From: Flammula alnicola
Lineage: Eukaryota > Basidiomycota > Agaricomycetes > Agaricales > Strophariaceae
Length of the DNA: 64,000 bases
Assembly (NCBI GenBank): GCA_015499995.1
Contig: JADNRV010000124.1
Coordinates: 1 to 64,000, forward strand
Reading direction: 5' to 3'
Shown here one piece after another: positions 24,650 to 36,540 of this stretch (within the stretch, counting starts at the first letter, position 1; each line of letters starts with the position of its first letter). Below the pieces are notes generated by a model. The model was not told where the DNA came from. It saw only the letters and a list, made by a program, of their open reading frames with translations, and did no database searches. Position numbers and translations under genes: made by a program.

Positions 24650-25443
24650 TCACGCTCGAGGCTGCCAAATGATGTCCTTGTTGGTGAAGCGCATGACGAG
24701 GCAGTATTTGGGTCCATTGTATGCGTCTAATAAAAAATGAGCTCCGAGTCCATGGTTGATATTCAGAAAAGAATAACTTACTGAAATGCTGATGACAGAG
24801 CCCTGATCCCACCTGCACCACCTCATCGCAGCTGTTTCTGCAAGTCGAAAAATGCCTGCGTTCAAGCCCAGCAGCGAGCACCATAATCTCCGCCACCAGA
24901 CTTATTCTCGGGACCACCGCGACTAGAGTAATACAATCAGTTGCATACTACTCACGAAAGAAAAGGGAAACTCACGCAAAACTCCTGACCTATCCATTCT
25001 AACTGCATCACCAAACCTGCCCGCCAGCCTAATCTCGTGGTGAACCCATTTTCCGGAACTCCAAATATGGCGTCAGTTGCACTCATGCCCACGGTCAACC
25101 GTGAGAACCACAATTTCGAGCGGCATTTGCAAAATCAGCGTGGGCGCCAATTACTTTCCAGATGCACGCGCCCGAGGGCGGGTGAAGCACTTGGTGATTT
25201 TGATGCTCTCCAGATGAAAGAGCACCGTTCTCCCTTTGCATTAACCCAATGACACTGTAAATTTATCAAAATTTAATACATGCATCTCGTTTAGCTATAA
25301 AGAATGCTTACTGTCGCAAATACAATGCCCTTGTTGCCGTTCTTGCCACTCTTGGCGGGTTGAAATTGACAAAACCGGCCACAATTGCAGCAATGGAGGC
25401 CTGCCAACTCCTGGTTGACTGCAGGATTTGCGAACTGAGACAT
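24650..25443 (-). CDS. Small GRF-type zinc-finger protein locus
   Basis: First exon 25443-25312 starts at ATG and joins in phase 0 to 25254 onward. Together they give C-x2-C ... GNKGIVFATC ... ERCSFIW, the spacing of a GRF zinc finger (Cys ... GR-F-x-C ... C-x-F-x-W), a fold that binds single-stranded nucleic acid. The second exon stops at 25135 unless a further intron is used. Downstream, coding-like exons ending at 24977, at 24922-24782 and at 24726-24650 join in phase (WVHHEIRLAGRFGDAVRMD ... NAYNGPKYCLVMRF). Whether they belong to the same transcript is uncertain; I could not find a clean intron between 25135 and about 25066. The GRF assignment rests on Cys spacing and the flanking aromatic residues. 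Its divergent neighbour is the BRCT gene, transcribed in the same direction. Confidence 0.5.
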
Positions 25444-25737
25444 GAGAAAGATGATTGAGGGTGTATAATATTGTTGAGGGAGATGATGTGGGCTATGGCG
25501 AAGAAAAGAAAGAGAGATTAATTCGAGAAAGCTAAATACGAGATTATTCAGTAAATAAAAGACCCAGGGTTCAAAATACTCGCCAGGAAAAGGCCATTAT
25601 AACATACTTTAAAAGTTACGAGTAGCATATAAGTTTATGATTTCATAAGTTTCGTGAATGTAAGAATAATAATGATCGGTATATTTGCCTCAAGGACGGA
25701 GGCCTGTCAACATACTCTTCCGTCTCCGAGCTCTCTC

Positions 25738-28678
25738 CTAGGGTGCTAAATCGTCGTCCATCGTCGTGGCTATATGTAGTGCGTTCAGTGCTGAGCAAGG
25801 TAGAATAGAAATGAGCGGCTTACATGACACTGAACCATCCACAGAGCGATCTCTGTCACCACCTTCGTCTCTTTCTGCGCCTGAAAAATTGTTTGCATAT
25901 AATTTAGGGAGCATTGAACGGCGGCGCTACAGAGCCAAGGAGTCAGGAGGATAATACGAACTGCAAGACTAATCGAGAGACCTTATGATTCCCAGCGACA
26001 TGGGTGTGTTCCAAATCAACAAGAAAGTCTGTCTCATCCACAAGCTTCTGTTGCTCAATGCAGTCTACAACCCATGCGATCCCAACAACAAAAGGCTTGG
26101 GGTCTCGAAGAAGTCTACGCAATACATTGTCAACCATTAAATTTGGAGAGCGAGTGAAAAATAAAAACCTGTATCGCGTTATGGTGCTCATTAGGCCGTT
26201 CTTGAACACTATATGTGTGCAAGTCTGTCCAACTCTTGTTAAGACCTGATTGAAGCACATATATGTCAGCCCAATGTCCCAAAAGCCCGAAACAAGAAAA
26301 CTTACTCGAGCTCCGACACCTTCCAGCATCTCGACAAATAGAGACCCAGCCTCGTCACCATCTTCCATTTTGACATCGACAAAGATAACACAATCTTTCA
26401 GGACTTTCAGGGCTTCTGCAGCTGGGTTAGGTGGGGGTGACGGTTCCGCAGCTCCTTTCCGTCCAGACGAGACATGCCCATCCGTGCCTCCTTTAATCTT
26501 CATAAGCGCACCGGGGGTGGTCTTCGCAATGCGAGCACTGCTTCTCGTCGCACCTGAAGGACCAGCTTGCGACGGCGAACCACTTGAACTCGAAGATAGC
26601 TGCTGCTCGTGCTTCTGTTTGCAGTGTGACCAGCAGAAGGAGGGGTAGCGGGAGGACCCATAACACCATGCCTATTGGAGCTGGGAGGAGGTAAAGCGCT
26701 TAGAGACTGGGACAGATCGCGAGAGAGCATAGAAACCCTTCGCGAAGAATGCGAAGGTCTTGTGCTTGTTTCCTTTTGCTTTCCTTTGTCAGGGCCTTGC
26801 ATAAGCAGATTCTCCAGCAAAAGCGTCGCAGAACTGCCCTTGATGATGGCGTTGAATATTTCCCCTCCATCTTCGTTGCCAGCATCATCGGCGTTGGCAT
26901 CGGCGTTGGCATCATTCTCTTCTTGCATCGTCTCATCGACTCCGCCTCCTTTAACTGGGCTACCTATAACCATAGGTAAGGACATCTTCTTACTGATGGT
27001 CCGTCGAGGACCACCTCCAACCCAAAGATAGAGTGCTTGGTGCCCATGAGGCCGAGTCTACCAGTCGGTTTGGCGACCCCACTCTTGTTGGACATGAACG
27101 AAAGCGGTTGCACAGGAGTCTTGCTGCTAGAAGCTGCCGATTTGCTTGACGAAGTCGTCGCATTAGTGGTGCCTGTTGTAGTGCCTGGTTTAAACGAGCT
27201 GGCTCTGAGGGTAGCGGATCGTTTTACACTTCCATCAAGACGCCCTGTCGCTAAAGCAAGTCGCTCAACAGTAAGATAGTCCTTGCTTCTCGCTGGGGCT
27301 TCGAAGCTGTCGTCAGCTCCAGGAGCATCCCGATTGAAACCCATGCTAGTGTTAGGTCTCGATGGTGGCGGCATACACAATTTCTCCAGGGAATTTGACA
27401 ACGTCGACAAGGAAGAACTAGGACCTGCCTGGAGGTGACTCGAAGAGAAAGCGCGGGTTATGCCAGGAGCTAGAGTAAAAGTGTAAGCCACAACGAGGTA
27501 AAATCTCTAAATTAATAATCTCACCGGAGGGTCTCATCGAGAAAAGAGTGGATGACTTCGCATTCTTGGTTGGCGATGGAGTCGAAACAGGTTTAAGATA
27601 ACTTCTTGACTTGGTTGGTGTTTTCGCCAAAGACAGTGTGCCAGCACCAAATTTGATAGTATCCACTTCATCCTTCTTTGTGCTGAACCCTTTGGCCGGA
27701 GACCCCTTGGCCGGAGAACTTACTTTTGTTGGCGATCCTGGAGGCAAAGGTTGCTCCTTCTCCTCGGCTGCATCCACAAAAACGTCTTCGTTTGCTTCAA
27801 CAGATGGAAGAGATTTCTTGACAGCTCCAGAGGCGGTTCGTTTGGCGGGCACAGGTACAGCGCTAGTAGTCGTAGGCTTCTTACGCGATGGTCCAGACGT
27901 TGAGGCTGCACAGAACATCGCAGACAAAAAAAGTAAGTATCACGTCAATCGTGAAATGGTCCGTCTCCGTACCTATTTGTGAACCTTCAGTTGCGTTATT
28001 ATTCCTTTTACTGGAGACGCTGCGCGTTACTCGACTAGCTGGCGCGACCGACATTGGCTGTCTCTTCTTGCCAAGAGGCAATTTACTTCCTCCTGTCTTG
28101 GCTAAAGAACGAGGCTCCGTTGGCTCTGGGACTTCTTCCCTTTCGTCATGCTTTCCGCTATCTTCCATGATAGAGGGCGCCGAGGTTTCTTGAGTATGGT
28201 GCTGGACCTCGCTTGTCGCGTCGCCCTCGAGGATAAGAGAGGACACCTCTGCACGAGCTTCAGGAACGACGGTCGAAGGAGTCTCTTCCTCTTCTTGTTC
28301 CTCAAGCGCGTCAACTTCCATCATCATTGTATCACGGTTCCGCAGTGGAGCTATATCCGGACCTTCGTCCGCCATAATTGCGTCCCCAGTTGCGACTGAC
28401 ACAGGTACAGGCGGCCCAGGCGATATTCTAGGTGGAGGAGGCTCCATAAAGGCATCTTCTCTGTCACTTTTCGAGCCGCTCTCCGGATCAGTATGCTCTT
28501 CATTTTCTTCATCTGGCAGAGGGACAAGCAAAAGAGGTTTCTTTGACTCTGGCTTTTCCCTCGGGCGCATCTTCTCTTTCAGCTTCAGCTTGGGTTTCGC
28601 TGAAGGACCTGCCGCAACTGGTTCCTTTCCTTTGCCTACAGGCGCAAACGTTGAGAGACCCGCTATGCACTCAGCGAC
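25738..28678 (-). CDS. BRCT-domain protein (microcephalin-like), 5' end and two frames uncertain
   Basis: Nuclear phosphopeptide-binding type protein, possibly in chromosome or DNA-damage biology. Minus-strand exons: 28678-27973, 27905-27525, 27469 to about 27030, about 27030 to 26306, 26245 to about 26168, about 26113 to about 25972, about 25915 onward, ending in a short last exon that stops at 25740-25738. The N-terminal half is acidic and Ser/Pro/Lys-rich. The C-terminal BRCT domain shows LKDCVIFVDVKMEDG, the VGQTCTHIVFKNG core and GIAWVVDCIEQ with the conserved Trp, followed by RRRSMLPKLYA. Two one-base frame changes (near 27030 and near 26600) have no intron to explain them. The frame is open upstream of ATG 28570 to a TAG acceptor at 28679-28680, so a first exon is expected further upstream but none is seen; a CTAG-rich block begins there. 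Confidence 0.65.
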
Positions 28679-28689
28679 CTAAACAACAC

Positions 28690-30080
28690 ACACAACTGTG
28701 GAGCGAGATCCTAACTAGGTCGAGCGACGCTCTACTAGCTTCAGAAATATGTAGTGTGCTGTACTCCACAGTGTTTGTTTTATTTAGCTAGCTGACTTGT
28801 AGACAGCGCCTCGCGGTTCGTTTAAAGTGGGTATGAGGGATTATTCAAATACACGTTTTATCTTCGTTTCAAGCTTCGTTTTATCACAAGGATGAACGGT
28901 TTTATTGATTTTAAGGTTTTATGTTTTTAGAAAAGCTCTCTAAGACGCTACTAGCTCGACTTTCGAAGCACTAGCTGCTCTGGAGGCTCGGAACTCGTCT
29001 GAAACTAAGGCCGCACTGTGCGCTACCTTCTGAACGATCTGCTAGCCCACTTGGACTCTGTTTCTGACTTTCTCTAGGCACTCTTCCGGCCTCTAAGCAC
29101 TCTTCTGGCTTCTAAATTCTTGGACCTTGTCCTCAAGAACTTCTCTTTAACACTAAGCCTTCTTCTGGCTTTCAAACGAACTTTATTGAAGTCAAACTGA
29201 TCCTTTATTCGTCCTCTTTCTTACTAGACACTGCGTCTTAGCTCAAAATAAAACTGGGAAGAGATTGCTTAAGGTAACTAGCTACAGAGGTACATCTTTT
29301 ATACTACAACTATGTGTGGTTCTGGTATGCGAATAAAATAAGGTAAAACATTCTTATCTCTTGTAAATAATGCCTGCAGGCAATGGGTATAGGGTTGAGT
29401 ATTCCAGGTGACCAGATAGAGGTCAAGGATTTGGAAATTCATCCTATTTTAGCGCGCTAGGACGCTCCTGACTTCCGCGTACCATGCGCATCATGCGTGC
29501 GTCTCGGCTAGCGGTGCCGCTTTATTCCGGATCTGCGGCCATCATTGATGCCGGTTCCTTCTTTCCTTTCTCATCCTATTACCACTTTTGGTAGTCCCCC
29601 GGGTAGAGGGTAGAGCGTGCGTCTAACTAACGCGTCCGCGTCCCATGCGTTTCTCCGTAAGTCACAAGATACGCTTGCTAGTAGTCGACGCATTCGCGTC
29701 TAGCTTTCACTAGCTGTGTCTCGAGCTCCTAGTTGTAGTATTTCGTAGCTAGCTATTCAGCAATACACTGATTGTACTGAATTCGCCGCGCACTAATTCC
29801 AAAGTATCCAGAAGTCTTTTAAATTATTCCCCATAGTGCGTTTATGCCTCGCTAGTCGTTTATGACTTATGCGTTCTGTGTTTTACTGCCTGATAACTTT
29901 TAACTGTCTCCCGGCTTATCATACGGACTCAGCTAGCTCTGAACCGCGTCTGATTACCATTGTCACAGGTTATATGACAACTAGTAGTCGCATAGCTAGG
30001 CCTTAGACTACTAACTTGGGTAGATTATAGTCTCTCTGTCTCGGTTATATTCTATAGGTAAAAGATGATATATTCGCGAA
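28690..30080. repeat. Unclassified CTAG-rich non-coding block, possible inserted repeat
   Basis: About 1.4 kb with no coding frame over 60 codons, unusually rich in CTAG, GCTAG and ACTAG words and unlike its flanks. It sits where the BRCT gene's first exon should be. No clear terminal repeats or target duplication could be fixed, so solo LTR or other insertion is only a guess. Confidence 0.3.
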
Positions 30081-30082
30081 AT

Positions 30083-30799
30083 TCACGCGTGGCCGGTTTG
30101 CGGCCCTATCAACGTCAAGGGTGGGATGGATCTGTAGGCCTTCCCCTTCTCCTTCATTTTCGCCTTCTCCTGCTCCAGTCTTGCCCTCTTCTCCAAAGGC
30201 TCCTTCATCATGAGAGCAAATGCATCTGCCTTAGGTGCTGAGTTCGTATCCTTCTTCCCAGCCGCTGTTGCCTTGCTCTGGGTGGTAGCTAAGGTTGGTG
30301 CTTCTCGACGGCTGGCTCCCTTCAGGTGTTGAGGGAACAGCTGGCATTTCCATCTCCTCAGGAATACTGCTTTCGTCGTCAGTGACACAAACTCACCTTG
30401 CATCCAATCTCCCACAAGTTGTCGTCTTCAAACAAGGTATAATCTGCAGCTGCGTACTCAGAGCTAAACCCCACATCCTCGGCAGTTCTTCCTCGTTCCA
30501 TGGCGGCTCGTCTGGTGGCTCGTTGCAACAGATCATCGAGAAGGTGCGGTTCCTCTGACCACCTATCAGTCATAGCTTGTCGTAGCCGAGCATGGCTCAC
30601 TACCGAGTCCCATCTTGTCTCCTCCTCGTCCATTTCATCTGCAACCCAAAAAGTGCTCAATACTGCGTCCGGTATTTCATTTGAGGAGCGGACACATTAC
30701 CTTCCAGTTCTTCCTCTCCATCTGTTAACTCATCATCTTCTAACACATCATCTGCCACTGCTTCCAAGTCCACAAATATATTCTGAGAGTCTCCATCAG
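30083..30799 (-). pseudogene. Spt5-like N-terminal fragment
   Basis: Two exons join in phase: about 30799-30701 (acidic, NIFVDLEAVADDVLEDDEL) and 30638-30397 (EMDEEETRWDSVV ... ending DDNLWEIGCK). This resembles, as I recall it, the acidic N-terminus and the start of the NGN domain (LWR-x-x-CKPG) of Spt5-like proteins that are repeated in Agaricomycete genomes. The NGN and KOW domains do not follow. Instead a Lys/Glu-rich frame (KADAFALMMKEPLEKRARLE) continues to a stop at 30083. It may be a truncated relic or an unrelated gene; the family call is tentative. Confidence 0.35.
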
Positions 30800-31037
30800 T
30801 TTCTTATCACGGATATGCAGACTCGCTATCTTAAACATACGTTGTCCGTTCTTCTTCTTTTCGCGGGGCGGATGGACATTGTTATTAGTCGGTACTAACT
30901 GCGGTATTTTGGTATATAATACTAGCCTCTAAACTACTCTATGTCGACGCGTTATTATGGACGCATTATTAGTATGATGAGGAAAAGAAAGAGGAACCGC
31001 TGACGTGGCGTGGGCCGTGTTGTACGCGTCGTTGACT

Positions 31038-31207
31038 TAGGGCCGGTGTTTTCTTGCTTATTCATCACTTCGAACGAAGTGCTGACATCAGCACGCTCCC
31101 GGAAGTTGTTATGTCAGCACTTCGTTCGAAGTGCTGACATCAGCACATCAGCGCATTTACCGGCGATCCAATCACCCGCAGTAACCGTCGCCACTACACC
31201 GGCCCTA
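31038..31207. mobile_element. 166-bp MITE with 10-bp terminal inverted repeats and internal palindromes
   Basis: GGGCCGGTGT at 31040-31049 is mirrored by ACACCGGCCC at 31196-31205. Each end is flanked by TA (31038-31039 and 31206-31207), a likely TA target duplication. Inside are two palindromes: CACTTCG/CGAAGTG at 31066-31081 and GTCAGCACTT/AAGTGCTGAC at 31113-31138, plus repeats of GTGCTGACATCAGCAC. It has no coding capacity, so it would move with a transposase supplied elsewhere. Ends starting GGGCC recall PIF/Harbinger-type elements, but the superfamily is not certain. Confidence 0.75.
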
Positions 31208-31794
31208 AACTCAACGCGCCTGAAAAATTCCAACCGCGGCTCTTCTGCTCTCTCTTTTGACCACTTACATTACAATCACGTCTATATAGTAGCTACAGCA
31301 CACTAATACAACAGGGTTCTAGTTAGCGTATTAATACATTCTGAACACAACTACGTAGAAACTAAGATACTAAAAACAAAAAGTAAGTCGTAACAGGAAA
31401 ATGTTAGGCGGCAGAGGTTAACGTCATACGCAGTGCAACAAGAAGATCAATATGCCGTGCAACAATACGAACAAAATGCAGTGCAACAATATGAACAAAA
31501 CCCACGTCTCCGCTGGGCATTGGTGCGCGAATGGCCGTTCGATACAGCCGCGGTGATAAACCAGGCGGAAAATGGCCGTGTTGATTTGTATGTCGAGGTT
31601 GATCATCCCCTGCATGTAAGTGCTTCACACCGTACAGCGACTGAGCAGCTAAGCACGATGAATAGACCATCATTTCCCATCTCACTCGATGGGAACAAGG
31701 AGCCCTCAACGATCACAGCCAGGAAGGCCTTCGCCTTGCTGGTCTGCTGCGCTATCAAGCTGCGTCAAAAGGCCCTCTCGCCAGCCTCTCCTCA
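31208..31794 (+). other. Possible 5' extension of the following gene
   Basis: An open frame without its own ATG runs from about 31433 to 31837 and contains a repeated 8-residue unit VQQYEQNA near its start. Its later part (EPSTITARKAFALLVCCAIKLRQ) looks protein-like. It ends in a different frame from the gene starting at 31795, so either an unseen intron or a frame break separates them. Confidence 0.3.
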
Positions 31795-33305
31795 ATGCCC
31801 GTCGTCAATCCCAGCACCGCAACGCATGAAACGCTAGTCACTCTAATCTCCGCCTACAAAGTGGTGGATATCTTCGCACGTCTGGAGAAGGGTAATACGG
31901 TGCCGGAGCTCCTTCGACCTAAAACTCTGACCCGGGACTTGATCCCCAAGGAAAAGGTGAGCAGCATAGGTACTTGGCTCCCAAAACTCATAATTGACCG
32001 AGCACATGTCCAGTACTTTGAGAGGCTGGCAAACTGCCCCTCCATTCTAAAGAAATGTCGCCAGCTCCTCAATGACGCGATCCTCGATGAACCTGCACCA
32101 GAAATGGGATTACAGAACATCCATCTGCACCACCTAAGGCGCCTGGCCCGGGTAGAGACGTTGAACAAAATAGGACCTATCATTGACAATTTCCGGGTAG
32201 CGGCTTTGCATCTCTCATATATGTTGCATATGCCAGCTCAAACATCCAACGATATTTTACCGGATCTGCCCAACAATCTAAATGACCTACTACGCTTCGA
32301 AGCTCTGTGCGTCGACTTGGTTTACAATTTAAATATAATATCTGACCTTTTTATCCAGCGCCGATCCATCTCATACAACCCCGATGGCCACCCATCATTT
32401 ATCGATTGTACCTCTTACTCCAAAGGAACAAGAGGGTGCGACCGCCCTGCTTGGGCAATCGAGGCGGCCCAGCTTCGTATACCCCTTCAAGCCGCACTAA
32501 ATATCTCTCCCTTGTACTTGCTGTTGCCGTTCACACTGCGTAAGAAGCATTGGGGGCAAGAAAGTCTTGCAAGGCTATCCGAGGCCCTTGGAAATCAACG
32601 CCCTCTCGCTCTGCGTCGGCTCGAGGACGACATTTGGCGCACGCTTTACGGAATTGCACGGGGGAGGCCGATTATGCAATCTCTGGCCCAGCTTATGCAG
32701 ATGCCATCGTGGAGAGTTATGGAGACACTTCCTATGACGGATCCTGCATTCCTGTTCTTTACTGGTGAGTATACCCTGTCCAGTTATTGGAAACCACATT
32801 TGAATCATTTGTTTTTACCACCCCAGCGGAGCCACCTCGCTGGATCGCATGGGCCTCTGACGCAGCAGCTCCTTCTGGATCCTCAGCTTCTCCCCATCAG
32901 CCGCCTTCGCCTGGAAGCTCCTCAGCAACCAATGTGGCTGCTAATCTGATACAACTGCCCCCTCCCCATCCATCTCATGGCGCCTCAACTCCGCCCCAAG
33001 CTCCTGAGGACCCGACGCCTCCACCCCACGCTCCTTCTGGTGATCCAGTGGCCTCCGAACGTCCTGGCAACGACACGTTATCACCCCCTCGTCGGCCGTC
33101 TTCAACGTCCAACCCCGGCAATCCGACGCCAGCCCCACCCCCCTCTTGTCAGGTTTCTCCGGTGGTCCCTCGGCGACCCGATACTCCTATCATGGATCAG
33201 TCGGAAAGCGCGGTGCATGAACCGGACTCCAGTGAGCTGTCTGAGATGGAGACTGAAGGGAAGCCCTGGAGCCCCGCGACACGATGGCGACATCACGATG
33301 GATGA
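31795..33305 (+). CDS. Orphan protein with proline-rich tail (accessory module gene 1)
   Basis: Exon 1, 31795-32764, encodes about 323 residues of helical, protein-like sequence (for example HETLVTLISAYKVVDIFARL and DDIWRTLYGIARGRPIMQSL). A GTGAGT..CCCCAG intron leads in phase to 32827, beginning AEPPRWIAWASD and followed by about 140 residues very rich in Pro and Ser and an acidic end (SELSEMETEGKPW). The frame stops at 33303-33305; an alternative ending with an acidic tail (DESNDTPDVI, stop near 33456) exists in another frame. No family is recognised. It is the first of five co-directional genes, with the JmjC-like gene starting less than 400 bases downstream. Confidence 0.55.
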
Positions 33306-33697
33306 TATTCCAAGAGCCACGACGACGTCGCAATGAAGATATTCCACCCATCCGGCAGACGAGGATAGCAAGCGGGACACGTTCCTCGACCCGGATCAAG
33401 GACAAGAAGCCCCTGGCATCGGCGACGAGTCCAACGACACTCCCGATGTCATCTAATCATCCAAGTCGAAGAAGCGTCCGGCCCCGTCCAATCCTTCCAG
33501 GCAAACAAACGCCGTAGAACGACCAAGATGACAGACACTGTCGAGAGCGAGAAGAAGAGGAGGATTTTTGCGGTCATGAGCCCAATACCTCCGAAAAGAC
33601 ATGGTATTGGCAATCGATTAATGCAGATGTATTGTACATTTTTTTTCCCTCGTGTATTCCTATACAATACTGATGTCGCTAGGCTGATCCAGACCCC

Positions 33698-35932
33698 ATG
33701 AGCCTTGATACAAGCACAATGCCACAGGTAAGTGAAAGCTTTATGGCATTGCTTACATCCCTTCATCGTTTGACCTTCAGGAATACGAGTCGGAGAAAAC
33801 CTTCACCGCTTATGGCCCCAAGGGCGAGGCATTCGATTTCAAGCCAACCGTCCAAGTATTGATACTTTCTACCTACCAATCTCACAGCATGCTGATTCAT
33901 CTTCAGGACGAATCAACTCTCCAGACCCTCCTTGCTATAGCGAATGCTGTGCAGGAAGAGTACAGGGATTCGAAGCCTCTGCACGTCGCAGACAAGGACC
34001 AGTCCGCGCTCTCCATCATGACAGAGGTCGAGTTTGCTCAGATGAGCGATTCGAGGGTGCAGGAGATCCTGCGCACAAAACACATCATTATCACGGACAC
34101 CACCGACGGCAAAGCATCGTTCAAGGAGGCGCTTAGGGATATCGCTCCATTGGACAGCGTGGTCGATATTCAAGGTAAGTCGATCCCAGGGTATTGAGAT
34201 TGTTTATTAACACCGTCCTATACAGACCAGTCCCTTCCTATCGGCAAGTATGCTGACGAGCGTGTCAAGAAGGGGACCGTCCGGCAGCTATACGAGTGTT
34301 CGCAGCAACCCCGCAGTAAAGCGCTGAATGCCTTGAATTTCCCGCTGCCCCTCGCGGGGCTCGAACGGACGACATTCACTTCCGAGATACATGCTCTGCA
34401 GGCGACGCTGAACGGAGTCGGGTGGAAGCCGGGTATGCCCACTCATGCAGCCAATTTTCGATGGGGGCTGGCGGCCACGAAGGGTGCCTTCCACGGACTA
34501 CACGACGACAGTGACGGCCTCGGCACATTTGTCATTCCCATGTTTGGGGCCAAATGGTGGATCTTGGCTCATGTTAAACCCGGTTTCGAAGGGACAGTCG
34601 ACTTTGCCAGCATCGCCACCTTCTTGGAAGGAAAGTTTGACTTGGAAAAGGTTCCCGAGGGATGGTTGCTGGAGGCTGTTGTCCTCACTCCCGGCACAAA
34701 ACTGTAGGTCTCCCGTTCTCCTGCCGGCATGTGAAGCCTAACGCCCCGTTTGACGCGCTAGCATCATGCGACCGAATACACCTCACGCTGTCTTCACCCT
34801 CGAGCATAGTGTTTTTGAGGGTGGTCATTTTTATGCCACTTCGACAATTAGGGATACATTGTATGGTCTGATTCACTGTTTCGTGGCAGAGAGGTACATC
34901 AGCAATACCTCCCACGGCCTGTCAAGATTTCTCCTCCACCAAATGCTCGCCTTTTATCACACGGCTCTTGTCAAGGGTGAAGTGGAATGCGATGGTGAGT
35001 CCATCGGTCAATCTATGCGCCCGCCAATTTTTTTTGTAACCCTTGCCAACCTGCTCTCAGAGCGAGCGTGGGCACACGTACCCAATCTGGAGACCATGGA
35101 TGGCTTCAAGGAGCTTTTAACCGTTTGTTACCTTGGGGTACTCATGAACGTGCTCGACTTCGAAACCTATAGCTATCCGGGACAGGACCCGGGTTCAGCT
35201 TTGACGCCGAAGCAAGAACAATGACATAAACTCCACGACTACAATGCCATGTCCCTCTTGAATTGCTTAGCTTGCATGCGTGCGCGAGGCCTCGCACTGG
35301 ATCTCTTGGAGTGGGTCAACTGCAATTACGAGTTAAGGCGGTCAGCGGATGTCTTTGACATGCATACGGTATTCGCGACTTGCATGAACCGGTTGTGCGT
35401 CAGTTTGATGCTATACAAGCAATTGGCGGAAAACCAAAGCATTGAAGGCGCTCCGAATTGTACTGTGGAGGCTATCGGAAGGCAACTCCAGGGCATTTTC
35501 CCTGACGATCACTACTTGCAGGTCGGCATAGAGCAAGCAATCGTGGAGATTTTTACGAGCGACGAGTACGACAGTTCAGCCGAGTCGATGTCTCTCGACG
35601 TTGACCTTGACGAAAACTTCTCGATCCACAGGCTGGATCCACCAGCGAAACAATCTGGTGAGTGACGTCTTAGTTATCAAGTTTCTGTTACTGACTCGAC
35701 GTACACTAGGCGTCGACCTCAAATCAGCGGGCATATCAGAACGGGATCGACTTTACATGGCGCACATGAAAATCGACTACGCAAGTATGACCGTCAAACG
35801 GGAGCCTGCAGGTAGGTCCGTTGCTTTTCACATCGATCGTAGCATTAATTATTCCAACCAGACAAACGTGACATCCGGACTTCAGACAGCGGAGAGGAGG
35901 ATGAGGAGAACGAGGAGGTTGAGGATGAATGA
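33698..35932 (+). pseudogene. JmjC-like 2-oxoglutarate/Fe(II) oxygenase, one in-frame stop (module gene 2)
   Basis: Exons 33698-33727, 33781-33855, 33907-34174, 34226-34703, 34762-34994 and 35061 onward join in consistent phase. The oxygenase core shows GLHDDSDGLGTFVIP (His-x-Asp iron ligands), GAKWWILAHV and, after the next intron, IMRPNTPHAVFTLE with the distal His, then GGHFYATSTI. So the iron-binding triad is present. The frame meets TGA at 35222-35224, then continues in the same frame for about 140 residues and two further exons to an acidic C-terminus ending at 35932. The TGA could be a CGA changed by one base. An upstream exon starting at ATG 33529 is possible. Substrate is unknown: histone or protein lysine demethylation or hydroxylation are the usual JmjC reactions. 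If the stop is real and not bypassed, the product lacks its C-terminal part but keeps the catalytic core. Confidence 0.7.
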
Positions 35933-36251
35933 ACCCGACGCCGACAGTACATCTGGAGCACCAACTGCCGTCGACGTGTCAGGCCGACTTCCTTTAGTTT
36001 GCATAATATTATTTAGCTCTTCATTCATCTGTGGCCTTATTGATGTCTTTCTGATTCGTCGCGTGTTTTGTCTTAAATTGACTTTGAAGGATTGAAGGAT
36101 TTGAATGCGCAGCCGTAGGATGCCATATCCGCGTCGGGGCTGGTGGGACGTACTACGGCCAATTTGCGGGGACCAAAGTGACATAGGCAGATCGTTTAAC
36201 TATCGATGTGAGAGCTGGATAATGCCCGCGATTTGGGAGTGGCCGGGCGAC

Positions 36252-36338
36252 TTATATAGGGTTTCAGCCCGATCCCTGAGGCCAAATTTTGGCCTGAAAA
36301 TCGCGGATATCGCCCGGTAAGTAGCAGCTTATTTATAG
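36252..36338 (+). repeat. 87-bp direct repeat, copy 1
   Basis: Begins TTATATAGGGTTTCAGCCC and matches 37032-37118 with only two differences. It contains the hairpin AGGCCAAA-T-TTTGGCCT and a GGTAAGTAG splice-donor-like site; that donor is mutated to GATAAGTAG in copy 2. Its TTATATAGG start resembles a TATA element. Confidence 0.9.
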
Positions 36339-36540
36339 GCGCACCGCTTTGTATTTCTAGGTTATATTGCCCAGTCGCTTACCGCATCACGATCAAGCGC
36401 TATCGCGTGCTACCTGCACTGCCACGCCCTAGAGAGCAGTGGAGGTTCCGCAGCCGCATCGAGAGATCGAGGAGGGACAGCACTCGCGCGGATAGTGGGT
36501 ACTCGATGCTGTAAAAAGCCGCCGACGTGTAGGTAAATAC

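Noticed and set aside
33698..35932. TET/JBP oxygenase as identity of the JmjC-like gene
   Set aside because: The spacing and surroundings of the iron ligands (GLHDDSDG ... RPNTPHAV) fit JmjC-like proteins better; no TET/JBP signature was recognised.
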